From: an uncultured Pelagibacteraceae bacterium
GTDB lineage: Bacteria; Pseudomonadota; Alphaproteobacteria; Pelagibacterales; Pelagibacteraceae
Direction: 5' to 3'
Assembly: GCA_902623075.1 (NCBI GenBank)
Contig: CACNSD010000010.1
Coordinates: forward strand, 1-42,520
Length of the DNA: 42,520 nucleotides
Part shown: positions 8,546 through 19,510 of the stretch, piece after piece
How positions within the stretch are numbered: the stretch's first letter is position 1
Layout of the letters: every line of letters begins with the position of its first letter
The notes under the pieces: model-generated
Databases searched by the model: none
What the model was told of the DNA's origin: nothing
What the model saw: only the letters and a program-made list of their open reading frames with translations
Position numbers and translations under genes: made by a program

Positions 8546-9094
8546 ATGCCGAAATCAAAATCAGCTTATAGCGTAGCTACGAAAAAAGAGAAACCAGATA
8601 CATATATTTTTGTGGTTTGGGTAGATAATGAGGCTGGAGTTCTTGCAAGAGTAGTTGGTCTCTTTTCAGGTCGAGGTTATAATATTGAGTCATTAGCGGT
8701 TGCCGAGGTTGATGCAATTAAAAATATTTCTAGAATAACAATTGTTACTACCGGTACACCCCAAGTGATTGATCAAATAAGACTACAATTAACCAAATTA
8801 GTGCCTGTTCACAAAGTTGCAGAGTTCAAAAGAGAAGACAAGGATGTGATATTTAAGGAAATGGCTTTATTTAAAGTGTTAGGAAAAAAAAATAAAATTG
8901 AAAAATGTTTAAATGCTTGTAAAAAATTTAATCCCATAATATTAGATGAAACAAAAAATTCAGCAGTAATTCAAATAACTGCACTTAGAAGAGAGATAGA
9001 TATAATGAATAAAAAATTAAAGCCTTTGGGACTTATAAGTACTTCGAGAACAGGGGCAGTTGCTATGACTAGAGGTGCTAAAATATTTAATTAA
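8546..9094 (+). CDS. ilvH: Acetolactate synthase, small (regulatory) subunit
   Basis: The regulatory subunit activates IlvB and normally confers valine feedback inhibition. The 182-residue protein, a common length for the family, begins with a short basic extension and then an ACT domain (about 20-95) containing DNEAGVLARVVGLFSGRGYN. A C-terminal dimerisation domain follows and ends with ISTSRTGAVAMTRG. Its position between ilvB and ilvC is the standard alphaproteobacterial order. Confidence 0.95.
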   Translation: MPKSKSAYSVATKKEKPDTYIFVVWVDNEAGVLARVVGLFSGRGYNIESLAVAEVDAIKNISRITIVTTGTPQVIDQIRLQLTKLVPVHKVAEFKREDKDVIFKEMALFKVLGKKNKIEKCLNACKKFNPIILDETKNSAVIQITALRREIDIMNKKLKPLGLISTSRTGAVAMTRGAKIFN

Positions 9095-10135
<1,041 letters not shown>

Positions 10136-10217
10136 ATTTTTATAAGAAAATTATTACTACTATAATTCTATTATTTCACTTATACTTTTTTAAATAAATT
10201 TAAAAACGAGGGTTAAA
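10136..10217 (+). promoter_or_regulatory. Intergenic region with possible promoter of the peptide importer
   Basis: The 82-base gap holds a perfect TATAAT at 10161-10166 and a TATACT at 10181-10186, neither with a convincing -35 element at normal spacing. GAGGG (10208-10212) sits at a good distance before the ATG at 10218 and likely serves as the ribosome-binding site. No terminator was seen for the ilv genes. Confidence 0.3.
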
Positions 10218-11780
10218 ATGAAGACTAAAAATATAGTGAAAATACTATTGTCATTAGTTCTAGTTTTTAGCTTCTCATCTGCATGGGCCAAAACTATTAA
10301 ATGGTCTATGCAAGGAGACAGTCTAACACTAGATCCACATGCACAAAACGAGGGCCCAACTACTCAAGTTTCTAGACAAGTTTACGAAGCACTTGTCCAA
10401 AGAGGCTTGGATATGAAAATAGGCCCAGCTTTAGCTACTAAATGGAAAGCTACAGATCCAAATACTTGGATTTTTACTTTAAGGGAAGATGCAAAATTTT
10501 CTGATGGTTCTGGCATGACATCTGCTGATGTTGTGTTTAGTATATTGAGAGCCAAACAAAGAACATCAGACTTTAAAGAATACATTAGTACAGTTTCAAA
10601 TGTTGAAGCAGTCGGGGATTATGCTGTTAAAATTACAACAAGTAAACCTAATCCTATTCTATTAAACCAATTATCTAACATTTTTATAATGTCTAAGGCT
10701 TGGTCAGAGAAAAATTTTGCAATGTCCCCACAAAATTGGGATGCAGGACAAGAAACTTTCTCTGCTACTAATGCTATGGGAACTGGTCCTTTTAAAATCA
10801 CTTTAAGAGAGCCCAACACTAAAACAGTGTTTAAAAGAAATAAACACTGGTGGGGTGAGATGAAAGATAAAAAAGTTACTCAAATTGAATTACTTCCAAT
10901 TAAAAATGCAGCTACAAGAGTTGCAGCTTTATTGTCGGGAGAAATAGATTTAGTTACTGATGCACCAGTTCAAGATTTAAAAAGAATTGGATCTTCTTCG
11001 GGTCATAAAGTTGAAAGTACAGCTCAAATGAGAACAATTTTCTTAGGTATGGATCAAGCAGCTGACAAGCTTAGAACTGGAAATACAGGAGACAATCCGT
11101 TTAAGAAAAAAGAGGTAAGACAAGCACTTTATCAAGCAATTGATATTGAGGCGATTAAGAAAAAAGTTATGAGAGGTTTAAGCGAACCCGCAGGTATTAT
11201 AACTTTCCCTGGTGTAAATGGTTACACAGCAGATCTTGATAAAAGATTACCTTATGATGTTGATGCTGCAAAAAATCTTTTAGCTAGCGCAGGATATCCA
11301 AATGGTTTTGATGTTGAGCTTAGATGTCCAAATGACAGATATGTGAATGACGAAGCAATTTGTACAGCTGTTGTAGGTATGTTAGGAAAGATTGGCGTTA
11401 ATGTTAACTTGTTTGCACAGACAAAAAGCAAACACTTCAAAGAGCTTAAAGACAATCAAGGTGATTTTTATATGCTAGGATGGGGTGTTCCAACTTTGGA
11501 CAGTCACTATGTTTTCCATTACTTATACGAAAGCGGAGCGAGCTGGAATAAAGTAAATTTCAGTAACTCAGAAGTAGATGCTGCGATCAGAGTTATGGAA
11601 GGTGAAGTTGATCTAGATAAAAGAAATGCTGCAATCGCAAAAGCTTGGAAAATTGTAAAAGATGATATTTCGTATCTTCCTTTACATCACCAAGTAATTT
11701 CTTGGGCAGCTAAGAGCAATGTTAATGTTCCTATCAGACCGAATAACGAACCGTTATTCCGAACTGCTAGCTTTAATTAA
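10218..11780 (+). CDS. ABC transporter substrate-binding protein, family 5 (peptide/oligopeptide/nickel type)
   Basis: This is the periplasmic binding component of a DppA/OppA-type importer. The 520-residue protein has a signal peptide with hydrophobic core ILLSLVLVFSFSS and likely cleavage after SAWA (about residue 24). The SBP_bac_5 features include DSLTLDPHAQNEGPT, W-x-F-T-L-R-E-D-A-K-F-S-D-G (about 88-101) and GTGPFKI. Peptides are the usual substrates for the family, but other ligands occur and the specificity cannot be read here. A strong hairpin separates it from the permease genes. Confidence 0.88.
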   Translation: MKTKNIVKILLSLVLVFSFSSAWAKTIKWSMQGDSLTLDPHAQNEGPTTQVSRQVYEALVQRGLDMKIGPALATKWKATDPNTWIFTLREDAKFSDGSGMTSADVVFSILRAKQRTSDFKEYISTVSNVEAVGDYAVKITTSKPNPILLNQLSNIFIMSKAWSEKNFAMSPQNWDAGQETFSATNAMGTGPFKITLREPNTKTVFKRNKHWWGEMKDKKVTQIELLPIKNAATRVAALLSGEIDLVTDAPVQDLKRIGSSSGHKVESTAQMRTIFLGMDQAADKLRTGNTGDNPFKKKEVRQALYQAIDIEAIKKKVMRGLSEPAGIITFPGVNGYTADLDKRLPYDVDAAKNLLASAGYPNGFDVELRCPNDRYVNDEAICTAVVGMLGKIGVNVNLFAQTKSKHFKELKDNQGDFYMLGWGVPTLDSHYVFHYLYESGASWNKVNFSNSEVDAAIRVMEGEVDLDKRNAAIAKAWKIVKDDISYLPLHHQVISWAAKSNVNVPIRPNNEPLFRTASFN

Positions 11781-11791
11781 ATAAAATTATT

Positions 11792-11820
11792 ACAAGCCCT
11801 TTTATAAAAAAAGGGCTTGT
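11792..11820 (+). terminator. Strong intercistronic stem-loop (partial terminator or mRNA-stabilising hairpin)
   Basis: A perfect 12-bp stem, ACAAGCCCTTTT with AAAAGGGCTTGT, surrounds a 5-base loop. No long U-run follows the plus-strand hairpin (AAATTAAATC), so it may be a weak terminator or a 3'-end protecting element. It sits between the binding-protein gene and the permeases, where such hairpins keep binding-protein mRNA in excess. Confidence 0.7.
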
Positions 11821-11838
11821 AAATTAAATCTTCACAAC

Positions 11839-12822
11839 TTGATTAAATATTTTTTTAAAAGACTGTTTCAATCAGCTTTGGTAATGTTAGTTGTTGCCTT
11901 TGTATCTTTCTCTTTATTTAATTTCGTAGGAGATCCAATTAACAACATGGTTGGAGAGGAAACTTCAGATGAAGAAAGAGCTGAATTGAGAGAAACACTG
12001 GGATTAATGGATCCAATTCATGTTCAATTTACAAGATTTGTTATAAATGCTTCTCAAGGTGAATTTGGGATATCTTACCAATTAAGACGACCTGTTTCTG
12101 AGCTAATTGTTGAGAGACTACCAGCAACTATTGAACTTGTGGTTATTTCTGCATTAATTGCTTTAGTTTCAGGAACTTTATTAGGAGTTTATACCGGAAT
12201 TAATAGAAAAGGATTTTTAAGCGACATTATTTTAGCTGTTTCCTTGCTAGGAGTATCACTTCCCACATTTGTAATTGGTATTTTGTTTATTTACTTATTT
12301 GCGGTTATTTTAGGAATTTTACCATCTTTTGGTAGAGGTGAAGTTGTTGATCTAGGTTTTTGGACGACAGGTTTTTTGACAATTTCTGGTCTTAAAGCAA
12401 TCATACTTCCTTCAGTTACACTAAGTCTTTTTCAAATGACTTATATTATCAGATTAGTTAGAGCTGAAATGATGGAAATTTTGCAGACTGATTATATTAA
12501 ATTTGCACGTGCACGAGGCATTGATGAAAAGAGTATAAAATATAAACACGCTTTAAAAAATGGATTAATACCAGTAATTACTATTGCAGGAATAAATATT
12601 GGAACTTTGATTGCATTTTCTATTATAACTGAAACAGTTTTCCAGTGGCCTGGGATGGGTTTTTTATTTATTCAAGCAGTACAATTTGTAGATATACCAA
12701 TTATGTCCGCTTATTTAGTTTTTATTGCTTTTGTATTTGTAATGATAAATTTTATAGTTGATATTTTATACTATTTTATTGATCCAAGAATTAGAGTTAA
12801 AGGAGACGTTGCAAGTGGGTGA
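11839..12822 (+). CDS. ABC transporter permease, DppB/OppB-type
   Basis: This is the first membrane subunit of the peptide-type importer. The 327-residue protein has an N-terminal transmembrane segment (about 9-30), an extracytoplasmic stretch and then the BPD_transp_1 domain with about five more helices. The coupling loop appears as EILQTDYIKFARARGIDEKSI. Translation appears to begin at TTG (11839); the first in-frame ATG is 15 codons later, inside the first helix. There is no clear Shine-Dalgarno site, so initiation may be weak or coupled. It overlaps the next gene by eight bases. Confidence 0.88.
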   Translation: MIKYFFKRLFQSALVMLVVAFVSFSLFNFVGDPINNMVGEETSDEERAELRETLGLMDPIHVQFTRFVINASQGEFGISYQLRRPVSELIVERLPATIELVVISALIALVSGTLLGVYTGINRKGFLSDIILAVSLLGVSLPTFVIGILFIYLFAVILGILPSFGRGEVVDLGFWTTGFLTISGLKAIILPSVTLSLFQMTYIIRLVRAEMMEILQTDYIKFARARGIDEKSIKYKHALKNGLIPVITIAGINIGTLIAFSIITETVFQWPGMGFLFIQAVQFVDIPIMSAYLVFIAFVFVMINFIVDILYYFIDPRIRVKGDVASG

Positions 12823-13744
12823 TAATTCGTTAACTACATGGGGTAGGATAAAAGACAGTGATATTTATCACAGTTTTACAAAGTCACCAACTGCAATAGT
12901 ATCTTCAGTAATATTATTTGTAATTTTTTTCTGCTCTTTTTTTGTTGAATTAATAACACCTTACAATCCATTTGATCCGTCTTCATTATCGCTTATGGAT
13001 GCTTTTACACCACCTTCTTGGACAGAGGATGGACTTGCTAAATTTATATTAGGAACAGACGGTCAAGGTAGAGATATGTTATCAACAATATTATATGGAT
13101 CTAGGATTTCACTGATAGTTGGATTTTCAGCAATTATATTTAGTTTGGTGCTTGGTGTTGGGTTAGGATTAACAGCTGGATTTTTTGGTGGAAAATATGA
13201 AATGATAGTAATGAGATTGACAGATGTTCAGCTAACTGTTCCAAGTATTTTAATGGCTCTCCTAGTAGATGGTATAGCAAGAGGATTAATATCAAGAGAA
13301 ATGCATGACGAAATGGCAATTTATGTTTTAATATTTGCAATTGGGATATCTGAATGGCCACAATTTGCAAGAGTATCTAGGGCTGCGACATTAGTTGAAA
13401 AGAATAAGGATTATGTTTCTGCATCTACAATTATTGGTGTTTCTAATTTAATAATAATGTTTAAGCATATTTTACCAAATATTTTAAGACCAGTATTAGT
13501 TATAGGAACAATTGGATTGGCACTCGCAATTATAGCAGAGTCGACTTTAAGTTTTTTAGGTGTAGGTGTACCACCAACAACACCTTCTTTAGGAACCTTA
13601 ATAAGATTGGGTAATGATTTCTTATTTTCAGGTGAATGGTGGATAACTTTTTTTCCAGCAATATTCTTAGTTATTTTGGCATTTTCAATTAATTTATTGG
13701 GAGATTGGATGAGAGATACACTTAATCCAAAATTAAAAAAATGA
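12815..13744 (+). CDS. ABC transporter permease, DppC/OppC-type
   Basis: This is the second membrane subunit of the same importer. I choose the GTG at 12815 because AAGGAG (12800-12805) lies nine bases before it and the overlap with the upstream stop is only eight bases. A longer frame from 12758 would run far into the dppB-like gene. The 309-residue protein has an N-terminal helix (about 30-50), the LGTDGQGRDMLS motif typical of DppC, and the coupling motif EKNKDYVSASTIIGVSN. About six transmembrane helices are visible. It shares an ATGA overlap with the ATPase gene. Confidence 0.88.
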   Translation: MGDNSLTTWGRIKDSDIYHSFTKSPTAIVSSVILFVIFFCSFFVELITPYNPFDPSSLSLMDAFTPPSWTEDGLAKFILGTDGQGRDMLSTILYGSRISLIVGFSAIIFSLVLGVGLGLTAGFFGGKYEMIVMRLTDVQLTVPSILMALLVDGIARGLISREMHDEMAIYVLIFAIGISEWPQFARVSRAATLVEKNKDYVSASTIIGVSNLIIMFKHILPNILRPVLVIGTIGLALAIIAESTLSFLGVGVPPTTPSLGTLIRLGNDFLFSGEWWITFFPAIFLVILAFSINLLGDWMRDTLNPKLKK

Positions 13745-15423
13745 GTTTTTTAAAAATTAATAATTTAAGTGTTAATTATCAAATGAGAAAAGAAACTGTT
13801 TATGCGGCTAAAAATGTAAATATTGAGGTAAACAAAGGTGAAATATTAGGCTTAGTTGGAGAGTCGGGATCTGGAAAAAGCACCGTTGGAAATGCAATAA
13901 TAAATTTGATTGATGAACCAGGGAAAGTATCAGGTGGATCTGTTGTCTTAGGTGATCTAAATATTCATGAAAATTCTGAAAGTATAGTTAAATATAGAGG
14001 AAATAAAATTGGGTTAATATTTCAAGACCCACAAACATCATTGAATCCAATTCTTACGGTTGGCGAACAATTAATAGAAACAATTCAAACTCACCTTCAA
14101 ATGAGCAAGGAAGAGGCAAAAAATAAATCACTTAACTTATTAAAAGAAGTTGGAATTAAGGATGCCGAGAAAAGATTTGATAATTATCCTCATCAGTTTT
14201 CAGGTGGTATGAGACAAAGAGTAGTAATATCTCTTGCGTTATGTTGTGAGCCTGAACTTCTTATAGCGGATGAGCCGACAACTGCTTTAGATGTTTCAAT
14301 TCAATCACAAATTCTTGAATTAATAAAAAGATTAACAAAAGAAAGAAATCTTGCAGTAATTTTAATTACACATGATATGGGTGTCATAGCTGAAACGACT
14401 GATCGTGTTGCGGTAATGAAAAATGGAGATTTGGTTGAAGTTGGGATTACAAAGATGATTTTAACTAATCCACAAAAAAAGTATACCAAAAGTTTAGTAA
14501 GTTCTGTACCACCAACAAATAAAAAAATTTCAAGATTTGTTATTATAGAAGACGAAAAAAAAAATAATAAACCAAATAATATTAAAATTTTAAATAGATG
14601 GCAAAAAAGAGAAATTAAAAGTCAAGATTTAGTACAGGTAAAAAATCTTAGTAAAACTTTTGATGATAATTTTTTTACAGAAAATTCTAAAAATTCTGTG
14701 ATGGCAGTTAATGATATTTCATTTGAAATAAAAGAAGGGGAAACTTTTGGTTTAGTTGGCGAAAGTGGAAGTGGTAAATCAACCATTGCTAAAATGATTG
14801 TAAATTTATTCAAACCATCTTCAGGTAATATATTTTTTGATAAAGTTTGTATAACAAAAATTAAACGAAAATCTGAATTAATGAAATTTAGAAAACAAAT
14901 ACAAATGATATTTCAAGATCCTTATTCTTCTTTAAATAGCAGACTTAAAGTAAAAGATATAATTGCAGAACCAATTAAACTTCATAATCCAAGCATTTCA
15001 AATTCTGATTTAAATAGTTATATTTTTGATTTACTGGAGTCAGTTGAATTAATTCAAAAGTCTGCAGATAGATATCCTCACGAATTTTCAGGTGGTCAAA
15101 GACAAAGAATTTCTATTGCAAGAGCTTTAGCCACACAACCAAGACTTTTAGTTTGTGATGAACCAACCTCTGCTTTGGATGTAAGTATTCAAGCTCAAAT
15201 ATTAAATCTATTAAAAGATTTGCAAGAACAATTAAATTTAACAATATTATTTATTAGTCATGATTTACCGGTGGTAAGGCAAATGTGTGATAGAATTGGA
15301 GTTTTAAAGGATGGCAAATTATGTGAGGTTACAAATACTGAAGATCTTTTTATCAAACCAAAGCATGAATATACCAAAGAACTTTTACGGTTAATGCCAA
15401 AAATTGAATCTATTCATGAATAA
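13741..15423 (+). CDS. Fused ABC transporter ATPase (DppD-DppF type, two nucleotide-binding domains)
   Basis: One 560-residue polypeptide carries both ATP-binding domains of a peptide-type importer. Domain 1 has Walker A GESGSGKST (40-48), signature FSGGMRQRV and Walker B LLIADEPTTALD. Domain 2 has Walker A GESGSGKST (from residue 340), signature FSGGQRQRI and LLVCDEPTSALD. A Lys/Asn-rich linker at about 270-300 joins them. Both domains look catalytically complete. Such fusions are known (YejF/GsiA-like); separate DppD and DppF genes are the commoner arrangement. It overlaps the permease stop by four bases and is the last gene of the operon. Confidence 0.92.
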   Translation: MSFLKINNLSVNYQMRKETVYAAKNVNIEVNKGEILGLVGESGSGKSTVGNAIINLIDEPGKVSGGSVVLGDLNIHENSESIVKYRGNKIGLIFQDPQTSLNPILTVGEQLIETIQTHLQMSKEEAKNKSLNLLKEVGIKDAEKRFDNYPHQFSGGMRQRVVISLALCCEPELLIADEPTTALDVSIQSQILELIKRLTKERNLAVILITHDMGVIAETTDRVAVMKNGDLVEVGITKMILTNPQKKYTKSLVSSVPPTNKKISRFVIIEDEKKNNKPNNIKILNRWQKREIKSQDLVQVKNLSKTFDDNFFTENSKNSVMAVNDISFEIKEGETFGLVGESGSGKSTIAKMIVNLFKPSSGNIFFDKVCITKIKRKSELMKFRKQIQMIFQDPYSSLNSRLKVKDIIAEPIKLHNPSISNSDLNSYIFDLLESVELIQKSADRYPHEFSGGQRQRISIARALATQPRLLVCDEPTSALDVSIQAQILNLLKDLQEQLNLTILFISHDLPVVRQMCDRIGVLKDGKLCEVTNTEDLFIKPKHEYTKELLRLMPKIESIHE

Positions 15424-15474
15424 ATTTTGTGAACCTAAAATGGTCGATATTAAATAAGAAATTTACTAATTATT

Positions 15475-15502
15475 TTGCAATCTCTCTTATAGATTGTATT
15501 AT
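15475..15502 (+). promoter_or_regulatory. Candidate leuA-mre operon promoter
   Basis: TTGCAA (15475-15480) and TATTAT (15497-15502) are 16 bases apart, predicting a transcript start near 15509 and a leader of about 17 bases before leuA. It lies in the 102-base gap after the peptide importer, which otherwise shows no terminator or leader peptide. Confidence 0.45.
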
Positions 15503-15525
15503 AGATTTTCAAAAAAATTAAGAAT

Positions 15526-17103
15526 ATGAGCGATAAAGATAAAGTATATATTTTTGATACTACTATGAGAGATGGTGAGCAATCTCCAGGCGCATCAATG
15601 AGTGTTGAAGAAAAAATTCAAATATCAAGAGTATTCGACGATATGGGAATTGATATAATTGAAGCTGGTTTTCCTATTACATCTCCTGGAGATTTTGAAG
15701 CTGTAACAGCAATCAGCAAAGGTTTAAAAAATTCAATTCCTTGCGGTTTAGCAAGAGCTAAAAAGAAAGATATCGATGCATGTTATGAATCATTAAAATT
15801 TGCAAAGAGATTTAGAATCCATACTTTTATTTCTACCAGCCCTGTCCACATGAAGCACAAACTTAATATGAGTGATGAACAGGTTATAGAAGCGGTAAAA
15901 GAAAGTGTAACTTATGCAAAAAAATTCACAGATGATGTTGAATGGTCATGTGAGGATGGAACAAGAACAACCTTAGATTTTATGTGCAAAACAATTGAAC
16001 TTGCAATTAATTGTGGAGCAACAACAATTAATATCCCAGATACAGTCGGCTATTCTATTCCAGAAGAATTTGCAAAAACAATTACACACATAAAAAATAA
16101 TGTTCCTAATATTGATAAAGCCATAATTTCTGCACATTGCCATAATGACTTAGGATTAGCGGTTGCAAATGCATTAGCTGGATTATCAGCAGGTGTAAGA
16201 CAAATAGAATGTACTATAAATGGAATTGGAGAAAGAGCAGGAAATGCAGCTCTTGAAGAAATTGTAATGGCAATTAAAACAAGAAATGATTTAATGCCTT
16301 ATGATACTGGAATTAAAACAGAATTAATTAGCAAAGCGTCTAAAATGGTTTCCAATGCTACTGGTTTTCCTGTGCAGTTTAACAAAGCAATCGTTGGTAA
16401 AAATGCATTTGCTCATGAGTCTGGTATTCATCAAGATGGAATGCTAAAAAATAGAGAAACATATGAGATAATGTCTCCAGAAAGTGTAGGTGTTAAGAAA
16501 ACATCTTTAGTAATGGGTAAACATTCGGGAAGACATGCGTTTAAAGATAAATTAAATGATTTAGGATATACAGACGTAACTGATGACGTTATTCAAGAGG
16601 CATTTGGAAAATTTAAAGTTTTAGCTGATAAAAAAAAGCAGATATATGACGAGGATATAATTGCATTAGTTGATGACAGTCTAATAGTTGATAATAAAAT
16701 AAATGCTATAAACTTGAAATCGTTAAAAGTTTTTGCAGGTACAGGAGAACCCCAAAGAGCTGAGATGACTTTAGATGTTTTTGGTGAAATTAAAGAAACT
16801 TCTCAAACTGGAGATGGTCCAGTTGATGCAATTTTTAAATGTATAAAAGAACTATATGAACACGATGTAAAATTATCATTATACCAAGTTCATGCTGTTA
16901 CAGAAGGAACAGACGCTCAAGCAACAGTAAGTGTAAAAATTGAGGAGAACGACAGAACAACAGTTGGTCAGTCTGCAGATACAGATACATTAGTAGCTTC
17001 AGCAAAAGCTTATTTAAATGCATTAAATAAAATGCTGATTAAAAGAGAAAAAAAATCTCTTTCTGAAAATATTGAACATCAGAGAGTAAAAGAGGGAGTT
17101 TAA
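15526..17103 (+). CDS. leuA: 2-isopropylmalate synthase LeuA
   Basis: LeuA condenses acetyl-CoA with 2-oxoisovalerate, the committed step to leucine. The 525-residue protein has the HMGL-like TIM barrel opening with FDTTMRDGEQSPGASM, the metal-binding HCHNDLGLAVANALAG, and the GIGERAGNAALEE block. A C-terminal LeuA allosteric domain (about 395-510, with VHAVTEGTDAQATVSV) is present, so leucine feedback is expected. The full length and FAHESGIHQDGMLK motif favour isopropylmalate rather than homocitrate or citramalate synthesis, though sequence alone cannot settle this. It directly abuts mreB. Confidence 0.94.
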   Translation: MSDKDKVYIFDTTMRDGEQSPGASMSVEEKIQISRVFDDMGIDIIEAGFPITSPGDFEAVTAISKGLKNSIPCGLARAKKKDIDACYESLKFAKRFRIHTFISTSPVHMKHKLNMSDEQVIEAVKESVTYAKKFTDDVEWSCEDGTRTTLDFMCKTIELAINCGATTINIPDTVGYSIPEEFAKTITHIKNNVPNIDKAIISAHCHNDLGLAVANALAGLSAGVRQIECTINGIGERAGNAALEEIVMAIKTRNDLMPYDTGIKTELISKASKMVSNATGFPVQFNKAIVGKNAFAHESGIHQDGMLKNRETYEIMSPESVGVKKTSLVMGKHSGRHAFKDKLNDLGYTDVTDDVIQEAFGKFKVLADKKKQIYDEDIIALVDDSLIVDNKINAINLKSLKVFAGTGEPQRAEMTLDVFGEIKETSQTGDGPVDAIFKCIKELYEHDVKLSLYQVHAVTEGTDAQATVSVKIEENDRTTVGQSADTDTLVASAKAYLNALNKMLIKREKKSLSENIEHQRVKEGV

Positions 17104-18138
<1,035 letters not shown>

Positions 18139-18143
18139 GAAAA

Positions 18144-18992
18144 ATGGCTACTGGCAGAGATGATTTTGTAATTGCCATTAGGTCAGCTTTTTTAAAAAAA
18201 AAAGATAAACAAAAATTTTCATTACTTACTCTAATTTTTGTATCAATTTTTGTAATTGTTTTAAGCAATTTCAATTTAAAAGCAATACAACTTGTTAAAT
18301 TAGTAATCAATGAAGTGATTTATAGATCATCACATATTGCATCAATTCCAGAAAATAAATTAAAAGAAATAACCTCTAAATTCAAATCACATATGGCTCT
18401 ATACGAAAGTTATCAGAGAGAATTAATTAAAATAGAAATTTCTGACCAACTTAAATTACAAAATGAGTTTTTAATTACAGAAAATAAAAAGTTAAGAGAG
18501 TTACTTGATGAAAGCATAAATTCACAAGAAATTTTTGCCAGAGTCTTAATTGATAAAGACAGTCCATTTTTAAAATCAGTAGTATTAAATAAAGGCACAA
18601 AAGATAATGTAAAAATTGGAATGGCTGTCATTGATGATGTTTATTTAGTGGGACAAATTATTGAGGTAAATTACAGTAATTCCAGAGCATTATTATTGTC
18701 TGATCTAAATAGTAAAATACCCTCTGTTTTAGAGCCAGATGACATACAGGCAGTTGTGTCCGGAACAGGAGGCAATTTTGGAACAATCGAACATACTCAG
18801 ATTGATTATAAGGAAGTATTTACTAAAAAAGAAATTATTGCCTATACATCTGGACTTGGAGGGCTATTTAAGCCAGGGATACCAATAGGAAAAATAGATA
18901 ATAGTTTAGAGGGACGAATTAATTTTTTTTCTGATTTCACTCAATTAGATTATGTAAAAATTGTCTCTTTTAATTTTGGTGGAGAAAATTAA
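18144..18992 (+). CDS. mreC: Rod-shape-determining protein MreC
   Basis: MreC is the periplasmic scaffold of the elongasome and links MreB to PBP2 and RodA. The 282-residue protein has a cytosolic basic N-terminus, one transmembrane helix (about 27-46), a coiled coil (about 65-120), and the beta-rich MreC domain. The domain includes VLNKGTKDNVKIGMAVI and VVSGTGGNFG. Its stop overlaps the mreD start by one base. Confidence 0.93.
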   Translation: MATGRDDFVIAIRSAFLKKKDKQKFSLLTLIFVSIFVIVLSNFNLKAIQLVKLVINEVIYRSSHIASIPENKLKEITSKFKSHMALYESYQRELIKIEISDQLKLQNEFLITENKKLRELLDESINSQEIFARVLIDKDSPFLKSVVLNKGTKDNVKIGMAVIDDVYLVGQIIEVNYSNSRALLLSDLNSKIPSVLEPDDIQAVVSGTGGNFGTIEHTQIDYKEVFTKKEIIAYTSGLGGLFKPGIPIGKIDNSLEGRINFFSDFTQLDYVKIVSFNFGGEN

Positions 18993-19510
18993 TGTCATCA
19001 CTTAACAAAAGTCCATTTTTAAGAATATTTTTATCTTATCTTCCTATAATACTATTATTTTTTTCTGTATTTAATGAATTTGATTTTAATTATCTAAAAC
19101 TTGATTATTTTGCTTTTAATTTTGTTCATTTATTAATTTTCTTTTGGACTTTAAGAAATCCAGATCAATTGGGTTACCTTGCAATTTTCTTTGCGGGTAT
19201 AATTAATGATGTTGTAATTGGAATACCAATTGGAATTAGTAGTTTTTGCTATCTTATTCTCTGCTCAGTAACTGCTTATATAAGAAATATTACATTATCA
19301 CCAAATTTTATAAAAGACTGGATATCATTATTATTTACAATTTTATTAATAAACTCAATTCAAGTAATTATTTTGGATTTAGTCTTTTTAATTAAAGTTG
19401 ATTATCTTAATTATTTAATTAATTCTGGATTTACCTTTTTATTTTATCCTATATTTTTTTTATTTTTTAATTTTTTAAACGAAAGAATTTCATATCAAAA
19501 AAATGATTAA
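18992..19510 (+). CDS. mreD: Rod-shape-determining protein MreD
   Basis: This integral membrane elongasome component has 172 residues and about five hydrophobic helices. It includes the MreD-like core LAIFFAGIINDVVIGIPIG and almost no charged residues outside the loops. The identification relies on moderate family resemblance plus its position between mreC and mrdA. It overlaps mreC by one base and mrdA by eight. Confidence 0.88.
   Translation: MSSLNKSPFLRIFLSYLPIILLFFSVFNEFDFNYLKLDYFAFNFVHLLIFFWTLRNPDQLGYLAIFFAGIINDVVIGIPIGISSFCYLILCSVTAYIRNITLSPNFIKDWISLLFTILLINSIQVIILDLVFLIKVDYLNYLINSGFTFLFYPIFFLFFNFLNERISYQKND

Noticed and set aside
12758..12814. Upstream extension of the DppC-type permease
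   Set aside because: It would overlap the preceding gene by 65 bases. The GTG at 12815 has a well-spaced AAGGAG and an eight-base overlap.
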